A DNA stretch of 64,000 nucleotides from Iris pallida (taxonomy: Eukaryota; Streptophyta; Magnoliopsida; Asparagales; Iridaceae): the NCBI GenBank assembly GCA_029216955.1, contig JANAVB010016199.1, positions 15,900,022 to 15,964,021 of the forward strand. Direction: 5' to 3'. Every line of letters starts with the position of its first letter. Position 1 is the first letter of the stretch. The notes under the pieces were generated by a model. The model worked only from the letters and a program-made list of their open reading frames with translations, was not told the origin of the DNA and ran no database searches. The translations under genes and the position numbers were made by a program. Below, piece by piece: positions 10,397 through 21,690 of the stretch.

Positions 10397-11525
10397 TAAA
10401 AGAATTTTGAGCATCGATCTCCATCTTTCAGCCATGAACACTTTGCTCTTTGTTGTAGGTAAACTTCTGCTACCAAAATAAGTCAAATTCGCAACGTAAT
10501 TAGCGACGCATAGTTAAAACGTCGCTAATATTTTGCATATTAGCGACGTTATCCTACATTTTAGCGACATTTTTAGGCGTCGCTAATATGTGATATTCTG
10601 GTAGTGTTCTTCCTGGAACCGTAGATGTCGTATTTCGTCCTGTAAGCGGGCTTCACCTGCTGCCAATGTTGTATCCGAGGGGGTTCCTTGTAGCCGCTCT
10701 TGGATGTCGTGCAGACACTGTTCTCTCTCTGCGAGGCTGGTTCGCTCCTTCTTGATACTGTTCAGTTTATGCACCAGGTGGTACTGGACATTCTCGCTGA
10801 TATCAGTTGCTAGACCCCTGCTAACGACTTCATTATATCCATCTATCTCTTACCATGCATTGCAGTACCCGAATGGTCGTCTCTTTGGAGGATCCATTGT
10901 CACCAATTTGATTAGTATAGGAGTATGATCGCTAGTTCTACTATGCAATCCTTCTGCTTGGACATTCGGGAACAACTCAAGCCAACTATTATTGCAAATA
11001 GTACGATCCAATTGGCAGACTACCCGACTAGTTGTAGATCGATTATTCCATGACCATATATGCCCCGTCCTAGATAAGCAACTCAAACCAGATCCCAATA
11101 AACAATTTTGGAAGTCTGCAAGGATGCTATCTAGTACCGGCCTACCACCCCATTTTTCTGCAGTGGTAAGTATGGCGTTGAAATCGCCACATTGTAGGAT
11201 GGGAAGGCTGTCCCCTATCTTTGCAGCTACTTTTATAATTTCTTCCCATAACTTGAAGCGACGATGCCGATCATTCTGACTATACACTGTTCCTATAGTA
11301 ACTTTCAATCCACCTTTTAAAGAAAAATTAATAACAATCAGTTGGTCGGAGAGAAGTCTTAATTGACCTTTCCAAACCCGAGTATCCCATAGAAACCAAA
11401 TGCGGGCCATATCATAATGCTGCAGGTTGTGCACTGCCTCCCATTGGTTAGGCGTCCTCTGCATCAGTCTCATAGAAGACTTAATTTTGCTCTCAACGAT
11501 TGAGACAATTGAGTATTTATTTTTA
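10397..11525 (-). pseudogene. L1-type LINE ORF2: endonuclease and linker
   Basis: The minus strand encodes the APE-type endonuclease of a plant LINE. It has KYSIVSIVESKIKSS entering at 11513, then ILQCGDFNAILTTAEKWGG, TGHIWSWNNRS, RVVCQLDRTICNN and SRTSDHTPILIKL. These are the GDFN, QLDR and SDH boxes of the family. A linker follows (HKLNSIKKERTSLAEREQ near 10700-10775). After a MITE at 10468-10606 it continues as EVYLQQRAKCSWLKDGDRCS, the box before reverse transcriptase. It stops at 10397 against a gypsy LTR. The start of the domain lies at 21842-21910, across the MULE. The RT domain is not in the window. Confidence 0.88.
10468..10606. mobile_element. CACTA-type MITE, 139 bp, TTC target duplication
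   Basis: The segment ends with GGTAGTG on the plus strand (CACTACCAGAATA inward on the minus strand) and begins TGCTACCAAAATA, an imperfect inverted copy. TTC stands on both sides (10465-10467 and 10607-10609), the 3-bp duplication expected for CACTA elements. The inside holds several copies of TTAGCGACG / CGTCGCTAA in both orientations, like CACTA subterminal repeats. Removing it joins LINE frames exactly (QEE to EVYLQQ). Confidence 0.88.
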
Positions 11526-11680
11526 GAGAAATTTTGACTTAGCCTCCACTTGAATTACCCATATTAAGGGTGCACCCTACAGTTTTTCATTAATGAAGAA
11601 CGTCCCCCACTTCTAACTGTTCCCGTCCTTGACTAACAGAACCCCCCCACCTTCGTGAAAATTTAGGACGTAAATACCCT
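11526..11680 (+). repeat. Left terminal inverted repeat of the MULE
   Basis: This is the inverted partner of 21691-21841. Both arms run from GAGAAATTTTGACTTA (outer) to TTTAGGACGTAAATACCCT (inner). In MULEs such arms bind transposase and often carry promoters; here the plus-strand zinc-finger segment starts 180 bp inside. Confidence 0.88.
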
Positions 11681-11858
11681 CTGTCTTTTCTCTTAAGTGT
11701 AATTTTTTTCCTAATTCCTAAAGTACTCTATTTTTTAAATCCCTACCGCTCGGTCAATATAATAAGCAGAGTCGAAGGCTTTAACCTAACCCCCAAAATC
11801 TCTCCTCCATTTTTTTCGTCTCCCTATTAGTGTTCACGAGAAAAAGCGACGACCTCCC

Positions 11859-12184
11859 ATGGCGACCTCTGGAAGTCGGGTACAATGAAATTGCTTTCGA
11901 AATTTTTTTCTTCAACTTTTGTTTTGTGTTTTGCGGTTTGCGCCTCTTAATTCTCAGTCATTTGGTCTTTCTTGTAGGAGAAATATAAAATTTGCTCCAA
12001 GAACAACCACCTTGCTAATGAATGTACGTTCTTGAGCTCGCCTTGCAACATCAGGAACTGCATGGGGATTAGGCACTTGTTGAAGTCAAATACTAAGTCA
12101 AATTCTGGGAGGAAAGTTTTGAAGTGCCCCGTCTGCTCGGATTTTCAATGGTTGGATGCTGCTATTTTGGATTCAAGCTCTTGA
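11859..12184 (+). pseudogene. Two-exon GRF-type zinc-finger gene fragment in the MULE
   Basis: ATG at 11859 opens MATSGSR (11859-11879). A GT at 11880 and a CTTGTAG acceptor at 11971-11977 bound a 98-bp possible intron with a T-rich 3' part. Exon 2 (11978-12184) reads EKYKICSKNNHLANECTF, then SPCNIRNCMGIRHLLKSNTK, then GRKVLKCPVCSDFQWLDAA, then TGA. The last block with its upstream Cys residues matches the GRF zinc finger (C..C, GR.F..C...C..FQW). About 76 residues in total. It may be a gene fragment picked up by the MULE or a second MULE gene; there is no proof of expression. Confidence 0.55.
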
Positions 12185-12457
12185 CGTTCTTCTTCAACAA
12201 TTCAAATGGAAGGATATTTCACTTGTGGTGACTTAGTGCATTGGAAGAAACAATGCCCTTGGGAAGAAAATACTTTCCGAAATCGATACTGTGGAGGGAA
12301 GATAGCTATCTTGATGTCAAAGCAGAGTCACAGTAAGGGAAGAAGATTCTTGCAATGCATGAGATGCAACAATGCATTCGAATGGTTGAATGAGGCTGTT
12401 GTTGTAGACGAGAAAAAAAATGTGAAATTTCTGTTCAAATTGAAGCGAAAACTTTAG
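12185..12457 (+). pseudogene. Second GRF-type zinc-finger copy plus zinc knuckle
   Basis: Directly after the TGA of the previous feature an open frame reads EGYFTCGDLVHWKKQCPW (a CX2CX4HX4C knuckle whose first Cys is now Tyr). Then come RYCGGKIAILMSKQSHSKGR and RRFLQCMRCNNAFEWLNEA, a GRF-type finger with the GRRF..C..C and FEW pattern. It ends VKFLFKLKRKL at 12457. GRF and knuckle next to GRF suggests one tandem-finger protein broken by a stop at 12182, or two exons. Function in the source gene would be nucleic-acid binding. Confidence 0.55.
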
Positions 12458-12639
12458 ATAAGTTGTGCCAAAAATTTGGAAAAGAATTGGGAATGTAAAG
12501 TTGGAATGATGTAGTTGAGTGGAGTTTCCCTCTAGGTAATGAATTAAAGTCGAATTTGTATACTTTTGTTACTTTGTGAACAGCCTCATGTCTCTCTTTT
12601 ATGAATGTTGAGCATGAATATATTCATACAACTTTTAAA

Positions 12640-13610
12640 CATTCAAGTTTACTAAACAAGCAAGCATACAATTCATATTTAGTTTTATTTCAATCATTCA
12701 AGTATTCTGCACAAGCAAAGAAGTATGATGATGCTGCTTGAAAATTGTGTACATTCAAGTATGGTATTTCTAACATTCAAATAGGGTGAACAAACAAAGA
12801 AGTATGTAGCAACTTGAAAATATACAGCAATTCAAAATGACACAGTTACATCCCTGAACACACAAAGAATTATTTGGATACTTCAAACAAAGAATTCATT
12901 GGATACTGAACAAACAAGGAAGTATGAAGTTTCATTCATGTTCAAACATATAGTTTGCTGCTTCAAAATGCAGCACACAAGCAAACATACAGTTTACATC
13001 AAACATGGGCATTCCAACATACAGTTTACATCAAAGTATGAAGTTACATTCCTGTTCAAAACATACATTTTACATCAAACATGGGCATTCCAAATGACAC
13101 AGTTATATTCCTGAACACACAAATAATTATTTGGATACTTCAAATAAATAATTCATTGGATACTGAACAAAAAAAAAGTATGAAGTTACATTCTGCAACA
13201 AACAAAGAAGTATGCTTCCAAAAAGTGAACATATAAAAGAAGTATGCTTCATAAAGCTTCAAAATGCTGAACATACAAGCAAGCATGCTTCCAAAAGCTT
13301 CAAAATGCCTTAACAGAGCATTCAAGTTTACATAGTACAGTTAGTGCTTCAAAATGCCTTAACAGAGCATTCAAGTTTACATAGAAAAGACTTCTAGCAT
13401 ACAGTTGGTGCTGCTTCAAAAAGACAAGCAAGCATACATTCATTACACCTTAAACTGCTTAAAAAATTCATATTGCTTCAAGCTGCTTCAAACCAAAGAA
13501 CATTCAAACTGACACATGTTGCTTCAAAAATTTCTATTATTGCTTCATGCTGCTTCATGCTGCTTCAAACTGCTTCAAAATTTTCTATTGATGCTGCTTG
13601 CTCTTGCTGT
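12640..13610. repeat. Imperfect direct repeats inside the MULE
   Basis: ACAAAGAATTATTTGGATAC with its flanks at about 12857-12925 returns at about 13115-13185 (ACACAAATAATTATTTGGAT), roughly 260 bp apart. TTACATCAAACATGGGCATT occurs near 12990 and 13070. CCTTAACAGAGCATTCAAGT occurs near 13307 and 13356. Near 13440-13610 CTGCTTCAAA recurs many times. No coding signal lies in the array, and small frames in it are chance. Confidence 0.75.
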
Positions 13611-13648
13611 TGTTGTTGAAGGATTCTTGAAGGATTGAAGGATTGTTG

Positions 13649-13867
13649 CTATATATTACTGCTGCTTGTTCCCAAATTTACTCTGACACTAGTATTCCAT
13701 GGAGGTCTAAATACAGAATTCATTGGCCTCCTTGGTGGTAGAATTGCTGCAATGTTATTAGCCCTGACAGGCACTCCCAGGTTTTGATATATCAATTCAC
13801 TCCCATACTTGAAGGAAATGGTAGACGAGCGAGGAGGTTGAGTAACTGGATGCATCAAATTGGAATT
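13649..13867 (-). pseudogene. C-terminal tail of the MULE transposase, beyond the CACTA insert
   Basis: The minus strand reads NSNLMHPVTQPPRSSTISFK and SVRVNLGTSSSNI before a stop. Joined to the frame that stops at 18770 (VPSNSTPGSS), it continues in phase, so the CACTA element split one coding sequence. The segment is Pro/Ser-rich and has no catalytic motif, as expected for the end of such transposases. Confidence 0.65.
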
Positions 13868-14089
13868 CACTACACCAAAAAGGATAATTTGAAACATTTA
13901 GTATTTTGGACTTTGGAACAGTGTATAAGTGTTCCTAGACCTTGGAACACTTATTAACTGTTCCAAACTGCTAAAGTGTTCCTATAATTAATTTACTTAA
14001 AATTAAATTAAAATTTTATTTTTTTGAAAGGATGAATAAACGTTGTTCTTTACGTTCCACACACGTACTCCTCACATGTAGATAAGAAA

Positions 14090-14400
14090 AATGTTCCAGC
14101 TCCTCACATAGTTCACTCATCCCAATCTCACAAAACCCTCCGTCCCAATTGCCCTCGTGCACCGCGGGTGTCGTTCTCTTCTCATCTCCTAGACGAAACC
14201 ATTGTCTTTCGATCTCCTCGTCGACGCCCCTCTCTTCCACTCTCGTACCACCGCCAGTCTCTTCAACACAGGTCAGTCTCTCTCTCTCTCTCTATGAGTG
14301 TGTGTGGCTCTCTCTCTCTCTCTCTCCCTCTCTTCGTTCCTTAGTCCCTCTCTTCCAACACCCTCTTTCTCCTTTCTTGTTCTGAAATTTTATTCCTCTT
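14090..14400 (+). promoter_or_regulatory. CT-rich possible promoter/5' UTR carried in the CACTA
   Basis: A GC-richer patch (14140-14240) leads to CTTCAACACAG-GTCAGT, a plausible splice donor near 14270. Two CTCTCT microsatellite runs follow (14278-14290 and 14310-14325). This looks like the transcribed 5' end and first intron of a captured plant gene, upstream of the exon at 16537. I see no protein match in this stretch. Confidence 0.4.
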
Positions 14401-16536
14401 ATGCATAGATTAGGGTTTGCAATTTTTCTTGTTGGCTTACTTCTAGGTCTTTGCATTTACAAAGTGTTTTTGTATGAATATGTTTATAGATTATACATTG
14501 ACTTTTTTCCATCCATGCGGAATAAACTTTCTCAACATAATTTGTGTGTATGTGGTTGAACTATCAAGTGCGGGATGGCTAAAATTTTAGCGTTCTTTAA
14601 AATCTTATGTCATGCATTATGATTAAATATGTAAACAGATCTATTCGCCTCAAGTAGACACAGCTCTGCCAAGATGGGTTCACATTTCTCATGGGATCTT
14701 CCTTTTCTTGTATAAGGTCCACACAATTTATTTCTTTAAGATAGTAAACTATGGATTTTTTTCCTCACTAAGTATACAATTGTTTTTAAACATAACAGTG
14801 ACATGATTTCCAATTCTTATTATTTGAGATATTGTTCTATTATTACACAATGGGTTTCAACTATCTATAGTTGTAGTTGAATAAAATCGTAACTTGAAGT
14901 CACAAATTGTGAAAAATTACATAAATGTGTTACCATAGAGAAGGTTGATTCCATTACCATCACCACCACATTCTTCGTTATCAGCTAAACCTTTATTGAT
15001 CAAATAGGGACATACATAATACACAGAATTAATAAGGTGCATTAGTATACATAAAAATACTACTTTTCTGATTATAATATTTTAGTACATCCCAGGTCTC
15101 AGTTTAGTATGTAATAAGAGGTCTTATGGTTGTCATATATGAGACCTATAAAAATATCGTTGATATATTGAGTGTGCAGTTCTCGACGTCACGTGTATGA
15201 GGTCTACATGAATATGCATTAATATATAGAGTGCATTTACTTTTGATTGGAGAAGGCTTGGATGACGATGACGTTTTCCTTTGATGTTGTCGTTGTATCA
15301 GTAGCATGCTTTATCATGTAGCTAAACTAAAATGAAGAAACTATAAAATCTAGCCCAAGGATCAACCTCTCTCTGCTTCCAATTTAATTAATACTAGAAT
15401 TTAATATTTTTTAGTTATTTATATGCACTCAATTTTTGTTTTGGCTTATTCTTGTCCTGACTTTTGTTATGAATGAAGCTGTAGATAGGACTTCACAAAA
15501 ATGCTAGTAAATAATGGCAATTCTTGATTATCTGGAAATGTTGGTTTAAATGCACCTTTGCTTTATGTAGTTTCATGCTAATTTCTGTGATAGAAATTGT
15601 TGATGCTATACATTGTAAGCTTTTAACAAATATATATGTCATTTGTCTATTACTAAGTATGCTCCCAAGGGTTAAATATTATGTTAATTTAGGTTGATTT
15701 AGTATACATGTAATGACTGTATTATGAGATTGTGATTAGAGAAGAAGTTAGTCACTTGATGAATTATGATACTGTTTATGATACTGTTGTTTCTATGTTA
15801 AAATTCAAAATTGAAAGCGAACCTGCTTTTTCGTATCGGGCTAATCTTGGTTTCTACTTATCATGAAAGGAGGAGCCAAGTTCCAGGAACTTGGAACTTT
15901 ATAAGATGACTATATGCTTCTCTGGCCAATTGGACTACGTTGTTATCCAAATTATTAGCTTGATCCCTGTTAATGCTAGATATATTTGGTTATTTATGAT
16001 GATCAGCACACTATAATTGACTGGCTAAGGTCGATTAATAGTGGCTCTGGCAAGTAGTAAACTCATTCCATATCTCAAAGTGGTCTGCATTGGCAACTCT
16101 AAATAGATAGATCTAAGCATTTTCCTTCAATCTTTTGACTCTTTGGCTTGTCCTTTTCAACATTCTCTACAACAGAAAACCCCAACCGCAACAGTCCAAG
16201 GTATGTTTTTTTTTTTACTTTTATGTTAAGTCACCACTGACATGTTATACTATTATTGATCTTAAGATACCAACCTCAGAACCCTCTCCTTATTGGAGCT
16301 GTCTTATCATGTTCTTAGAAGTGATAGAATTTGATTAATATTAACTCTTTAATTAAGCACACTTCTCTGCAACATAGACATGTATAAGTGCTTTGCTGAT
16401 AAATTCATATCAATATTTTTCCCGGTGTATATTATGGACTATGTGATATCTATCTACTTTCTATGTTGTGATTTGTTTTCTTGCTTGAGTGTTAATATTC
16501 TTAGCTTCCAAAATTATCTTTACTGGTCGTTTGCAG
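14401..16536. other. AT-rich CACTA interior, probably captured intron sequence
   Basis: No convincing coding signal is seen. Intron-like composition (T-rich) and a possible exon end CAGTCCAAG-GTATGT near 16200 fit captured gene introns. Nothing identifies the exons before 16537. Confidence 0.35.
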
Positions 16537-16614
16537 GTAGATGCATATGAAGTGAAGAAGCAAGAGCTAATGATGGAGAACTCTGATTTGCGAGCATTAC
16601 TGCATTCGATGCAG
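16537..16614 (+). pseudogene. Captured exon, afadin/alpha-actinin-binding protein-like
   Basis: A 78-base, 26-codon open exon is bounded by TTTGCAG and GTATTG. It reads VDAYEVKKQELMMENSDLRA followed by LLHSMQ. From memory, plant members of the afadin/alpha-actinin-binding (ADIP) family, microtubule-associated coiled-coil proteins, have VDAYE.K.QELM.EN.DLRALLRSMQ at this place, so the resemblance is specific. Both borders are phase 0. The exon lies in the CACTA interior on the plus strand, with no matching neighbours that I can recognise, so it is a captured fragment rather than a gene. Confidence 0.6.
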
Positions 16615-18440
16615 GTATTGATTACTAGTACCTTATGTTTGTAGGTTTTATGTGATTATTAGCAGTCTTCCTATAGCTTCACAGTTTCATATCATTCTGC
16701 TGCTAATTGCTTCTTTTATTTATATTTGAAGTGGAAGGCGTTGGTCCACACTCTCTTTCTGCTTAAAGTGTTGGCTTCATATCCTTATGATATTGATGTG
16801 GTTACGCATAAGGCTATTAAATTAGTGTTGTTACTTTGTTTCTGTTGTATCTTTTCACCGAAGGCTGATCCTTTGATCCTACATGATTATTTTTCTGATT
16901 AGAAATCTTTTCTTTCTAATAGTAAGAGCTCATATGTCTATTGTTTTATCTGTTTCTATGCCGATAGTTGGGTACTTACTGCTTAGCAGTATGCACTACG
17001 TGGTAGCTATTAAACTCTTAGATCATACTTCTTAGTGTATGTGTTCAAATATATTCAGATACTCTGATGCTGATATAATTGTTGTCTTAACAGTACTGTC
17101 TGTACCATTTTTTATAGTTGAATATCCATATTTTTGAAATAGCAATGTTAGAATCCGGACCAGATCCTTATTTGTTCATTTTACTGCTTGAGAATCATAA
17201 GTTCAAGTGGTCTTCTATACGTTGCAGTAGTTGGTGACTGCGATTTACATGCTCCATTATGGTTTTGTACCTTTTTTAAAATTGGTTCATAATTTCTTTG
17301 AGTTACTATTGGGTAGAGTATATAACTTACATACTACAGGAGCGAAGTTTTGAGGAATGGCCGGATATGTGACAAAAAAGTTGGCTTACCAAGAAAGAAC
17401 AGGTCTTGGAGAATATTTGTAATCCCTCATTGATATGGTCTAATTGCTTAAAAGCAAGCTTGCAAACCTCTTATTTGTTATTCTAGTGTTCTTAGCTAAG
17501 CAACTAGTTCAAGTTGTGTCAGTGTACTTGAAGACAAGGTTTCTTGGGGTTTCTTGCTAGACATTAATGTCCTATTCCTTTAGAACATTCTTAAGTTTAA
17601 GCCAAGAAAGAGCCCCTTCTTCAAGTGCTAGCTATATAAAGAGAGAGGGCAAGTTCTACAGTTTTGCAATTCATGGTTGTTGAGATCATACCATTCTTCC
17701 TGGAAGTCATCAACTGTTCTTGCTAACTGTTACAAACATATCTTGTAACTTTGTAGTATTTTCTGAATAGAAGAATGATTCTTCTCATCTTATGACATAT
17801 TCTATAATTCACAAAAAATCATGTTTGACTTAACGAATACTGGTCACATGGTGATTTTTTGTACGACAGTTCAACATGTGTATCAATTGTTAGACCATAA
17901 ACTTGCTTCAAATCAATTGACTTCATGTACACTATATTAGAATTGCTATTTGAATGTTTTTTCCAAATTGTACTAATAAGTTGGAACTTTTGGTAATTAT
18001 TGAACTAATATTCTTCTTCTTGTTATGCTACAGAGTATGTAACAGAATATGAATATGCAACAGGATAATTTATTTTGGAGGTAATGTGACACCAAGGATT
18101 AAAGTTTCCTCCTACACAGCGTACTCCAGTTGGTCATAAGAATTTGAACTCGGGTTCTGATACCCATGTTAACAGCCCTGTTACATTGTATATGATACCT
18201 ATGTTGTTAGTCTTGTTGCTTTTTTTTTACTCTTATGTACTTTTGATGACATTTTGTAAAGAAACTTTTGGGTATGTTATTGGTTATTTTATATTGACTT
18301 GTTTAATGGATCTCTTGGATGTTGATTCAAGGAAATGTGTAAAACATCTTGCGTCACTTATTATATTTCAATGTCAAGTTTAGAAATCATCATATTTGTT
18401 GTTCAAACTAAAAATTAGAATACAAAATTATAATTAAAAA
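16615..18440. other. CACTA interior after the captured exon, no clear gene
   Basis: A CTACAG-GAGCGAAG boundary near 17339 followed by RSFEEWPDM and a stop could be another exon remnant, but I do not recognise it. The rest is AT-rich with only short frames (for example 18144-18383, which is hydrophobic by composition and has no family features). Confidence 0.35.
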
Positions 18441-18769
18441 ATTAGATAAGAACGTTAATACAATGTTTCAAAACCAACCACAATAACTATGCAAAAGTGT
18501 TGCAAATTAAATTTATGAATAGGCATAAAGTGTTTCAAAATTGTCTTTAGAAATATTTTAAAGATGTTACAAAAATAATTTAGGAACACGTTATATATGT
18601 TCCAAAATCTAATTTTAGGAATGCTTGATAACCGTTCCAAAGTAAAGATAGGAACGCTTTAAAAACGTTCCAAAAATTGCAACGCCACTTTTAGGAACGG
18701 TTACAATATGTTCCTAAAAATATTTGTAACATATAAAAATTGTTCCTAAATGCTTTTTTTGGTGTAGTG

Positions 18770-21055
18770 GAAGAACCTGGAGTTGAATTGGAAGGAACTG
18801 ATTGTTGTTATGGTAATGAAGGTATTTTTGGTCCTCCTATGGCCGTAGCATCCTTCTTCTTACCCCTTGAAGTCTTTGTCCTCTTATAAGCAGTATTAGT
18901 CTTTCGTGGTACCCAATCTTCTTTGCTTTTGGAGTCAAGTCATTCTCATCCCAGGCTTTAGAAACCATCTTCCGATCATAGATCAATTGCAAGACCATCA
19001 TTTGATACATCTCCACAATCATAGTGATGGGCCTCCCTCTGATGTCCCTTATCCAACTGTTGAAGCTCTCAGAGAAGTTATTGGTTATGTGCTCACACTT
19101 GGATGTCTTATCAAAGAATGCTCTATACCATCTTCTCATGTTCTCTTCCGTCAGATACTGAAGACCCTCTGGACATTGTTCAGAAAGTGCTTTGATCCAT
19201 TTAGAAGCGTCAACCTCTCTGTAGGCCCTAGCTGCACCCCAGGTAAGATGCTTCAACTGTAGGCTAGTACCGATACGAGACTTGAAGTTCTTATAGAAAT
19301 GTCTGAAACAAAATCTGTGGGGTTGTTCATAGAATTCAGTGTCTACTGCACTCCCTAGGCCTTTTTGCCTGTCAGATATAAATGTTATATTCCCTGGATG
19401 TTGCAACAACTTGTCTTTAATAATTGAAAGAAAATGGCCCCATGTAGCTTCACACTCAGATGTGCAAAGATAGATGGCAAGGAGGAACAACCCATTGTAA
19501 CCATCTAAAGCAGTTGCTGACAAACACACACCCCTATGCTTTCCTTTTAAATGACATCCATCTAACCCAACTAATGGTGTGCAACCTTTTATGAACCCTG
19601 TGAATCTTGTATTGTACCCTATGCATAAGTAGCCAAATTCAGTGGTCCCTGCTATATTCCTATAGAATGCTATACTCCCAGGATTGGATTACATGACCAG
19701 CTGTGCAACCTGAGGAAATTTTTTATAACTTCCATCATAACCACCAAACAAATTTTTCTTCATTCTGAATAATGCTATATGTGCAGTCTAATAGGAGACC
19801 TTAAATGTAAATTTGGACCATATCTGCCTCTGAATATCCTTTGCCTTCCAGGAAGTGTGGTGTGCTTTAATGTCATCTTCCAACACATCAACTATGAACT
19901 TGCTGTTAGCCATTTTGTTTGAGAGCTTTGAGGTCTGCTTGCAAGTGTGGGCCTCATTAAGCTGTCTAAGTGTACATGTAGTCCTGTCAGGTAAAATTCT
20001 GACCCTACACAACCATGGGCATGTCTCTTCTTCACACACACCCCATATCCTATTCGATTCATTCTTAATAAATTTTATTTCAAACCTGTTTTTTATAGCA
20101 AAAGTGCTTAAAAATTTTCTACATGCACTAGGATTTATCCATTGTTGACCTAGGACTATTCACCCACAATTGGAGCCCTGTATTCCTCCTCACCCATCTC
20201 ACCCTCACTGTATAAGTCATCAAAGTCAGCATGTATATGATCTTATTCAGAAGTAGATGATGGACAACTATGGTATTCCTCTTCAGGCTCAAGTTCATCA
20301 ATTTAAACTTTCTTCCTTCTCTGCAACTCTTTCCTCTGAAACTCTGTTTCTTCCCTCCATTCTTCATTTCTATTTTCTGAAATTTCTTCATCACTGCTCG
20401 ATACATAATCCTCATCCCCCTTCTTTGTTTCTTCCTCTGCATCATGTACTTCTTCCTTCTCTGCTTGTGTACCCTTTGCTTGTGTACCCTCTGTCTGTGT
20501 ACCCACTGCCTGTGTACCCTCACCATCTGCATTTGCACCATCACCTTGTTTTCCAGCCTCTGCTTAACCATCTTTACCCCAAATATTGAAGACTCTTGAT
20601 GGTATTTTATCCAACTGCTCCTCTGGGAGTTCCACATCACTGTCACTAGGTAGAGGTTCAACATTATCATGTTCCAATTGAACAACATGTTTTCTAGGTA
20701 ATTTATGTGCTACTCTCTTTATAAGTGTTCTCCTATTTTGAACTGCTTGCTTGGTAATTGATGCTTGTGTCTGAATAGGTTGTTGTTCTTGGCTTGTCTC
20801 TTTACTAATCTCTTCTAAGAACAAGTATATTTCTCCATTCTTGTCAGGCAACTAGTTGCCAATCATATCCAACAACTCAGCATCAGTAAGAACCTCAACT
20901 CTTTTACCATTTTTTGAGTCATCAACCCAGTGGTACTTATAACTAGCCTCCAAATTATTACTCTGAATTATGTAGGGCATATCCAACAAACTAACCAAGT
21001 CTGGGTCTACTTCAACAGCTACAAAACTACCATTCATATAGTGGACCCTAAGCAC
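18770..21055 (-). pseudogene. MULE transposase (PB1-like N-terminus, DDE core)
   Basis: The minus strand encodes, in order: a PB1-like start (MLRVHYMNGSFVAVEVDPDL, 21055); a linker with NRRTLIKRVAHKLPRKH; an acidic Glu-rich region with four GTQA-type repeats; a zinc-binding DNA-binding block (CEEETCPWLCRVRILPDRTT, QLNEAHTC); and the transposase core. In the core, GLDGCHLKGKHRG supplies the first Asp, NITFISDRQKGLGSAVD the second, HRFCFRHFYKNFKSRIG the conserved C..H, and NNFSESFNSWIRDIRGRPIT the Glu. Several stops and frame changes (for example within 20040-20300 and 19530-19800) break it. A SWIM zinc finger, usual after the core, was not found. The tail KRTKTSRGKKKDATAIGGPK runs into the CACTA insertion at 18769. 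Confidence 0.88.
20460..20522 (-). repeat. 15-bp minisatellite coding GTQ(A/T)x repeats
   Basis: TGTGTACCC recurs every 15 bases four times (plus strand TTGTGTACCCTTTGC and variants). On the minus strand it encodes EGTQAVGTQTEGTQAKGTQA in the acidic linker of the MULE transposase. Confidence 0.7.
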
Positions 21056-21690
21056 GACCTTCCTACATAATAATACAGGTATGCAACATGCTTACACACA
21101 ACATACTATAGTGGACCCATTTAGAATGCAAAACAATGAATAGACTCAACAATCAATAGAGAGGAAAGTAAAACTTAGGTTAGTATAATATAACTTATAG
21201 TGAGAGACTGGCTTTCATCATATCATCTACCAGAGGAAGCTATGAACAAGAAAGGGGTTTCTTTTTGGATTGGGGAATTTAGGTCATAACTAAGATCTGA
21301 AAAAGAGAGAGGAAAATATCGAAGTTGCTCAGATTGAAGAAATGCATAATCAATCTTTCATACAGTAAAGGAAAAAATTGCAAAAAAATGGAATATTACC
21401 TGACTTGCAGACTTTGCCATGGGAGCTGGACGATCTTTCTGCAACATACGACAAGATCGAATGAAAAGGGGTTAGGTAAGAGTCAAAATCGAGAACAGAA
21501 TTTGGGGATTAGGTTAAAATCGAGAATGGAATTTGGGGATTAGGTTACGGAAGGGAATTTGGGAGGAATTGGGTCTTCGACTGAAAAGAGAGTTTGGGGG
21601 AAGAGAGAGGCAGTTAGGAGTATTAAAGGGGGGTAGTTTAGGAATTCAATAAATAGTTTATAAGGGGTGAAATTCAACTGTTCAAAGAAA

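Larger units (their letters stand above)
13868..18769. mobile_element. Non-autonomous CACTA element (4.9 kb), Pack-type
   Basis: It starts CACTACACCAAAAAGG at 13868 and ends TTTTTTTGGTGTAGTG at 18769, an inverted CACTA terminus. Both flanks inside the ends carry subterminal GGAAC/GTTCC motifs in both orientations (13910-13990 and 18530-18750). No transposase frame is visible. The interior (about 14100-17400) has GC-richer and CT-rich promoter-like stretches and at least one spliceable exon from a host gene (16537-16614), so it is a gene-capturing derivative. The 3-bp flanks differ (ATT against GAA), so no clean target duplication can be claimed. The MULE reading frame is continuous without it. 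Confidence 0.82.

Noticed and set aside
18144..18383. Possible small membrane protein
   Set aside because: Hydrophobicity follows from T-rich DNA in the CACTA interior. There is no conserved partner and no splice or promoter context.
13868..18769. Clean 3-bp target duplication for the CACTA element
   Set aside because: The flanks are ATT and GAA. The ends and the restored frame support the insertion, but the duplication cannot be claimed.
20257..20589. Plus-strand frame rich in Leu/His opposite the MULE
   Set aside because: It is the complement of the acidic, repeat-bearing linker of the MULE transposase, which has the better domain context.
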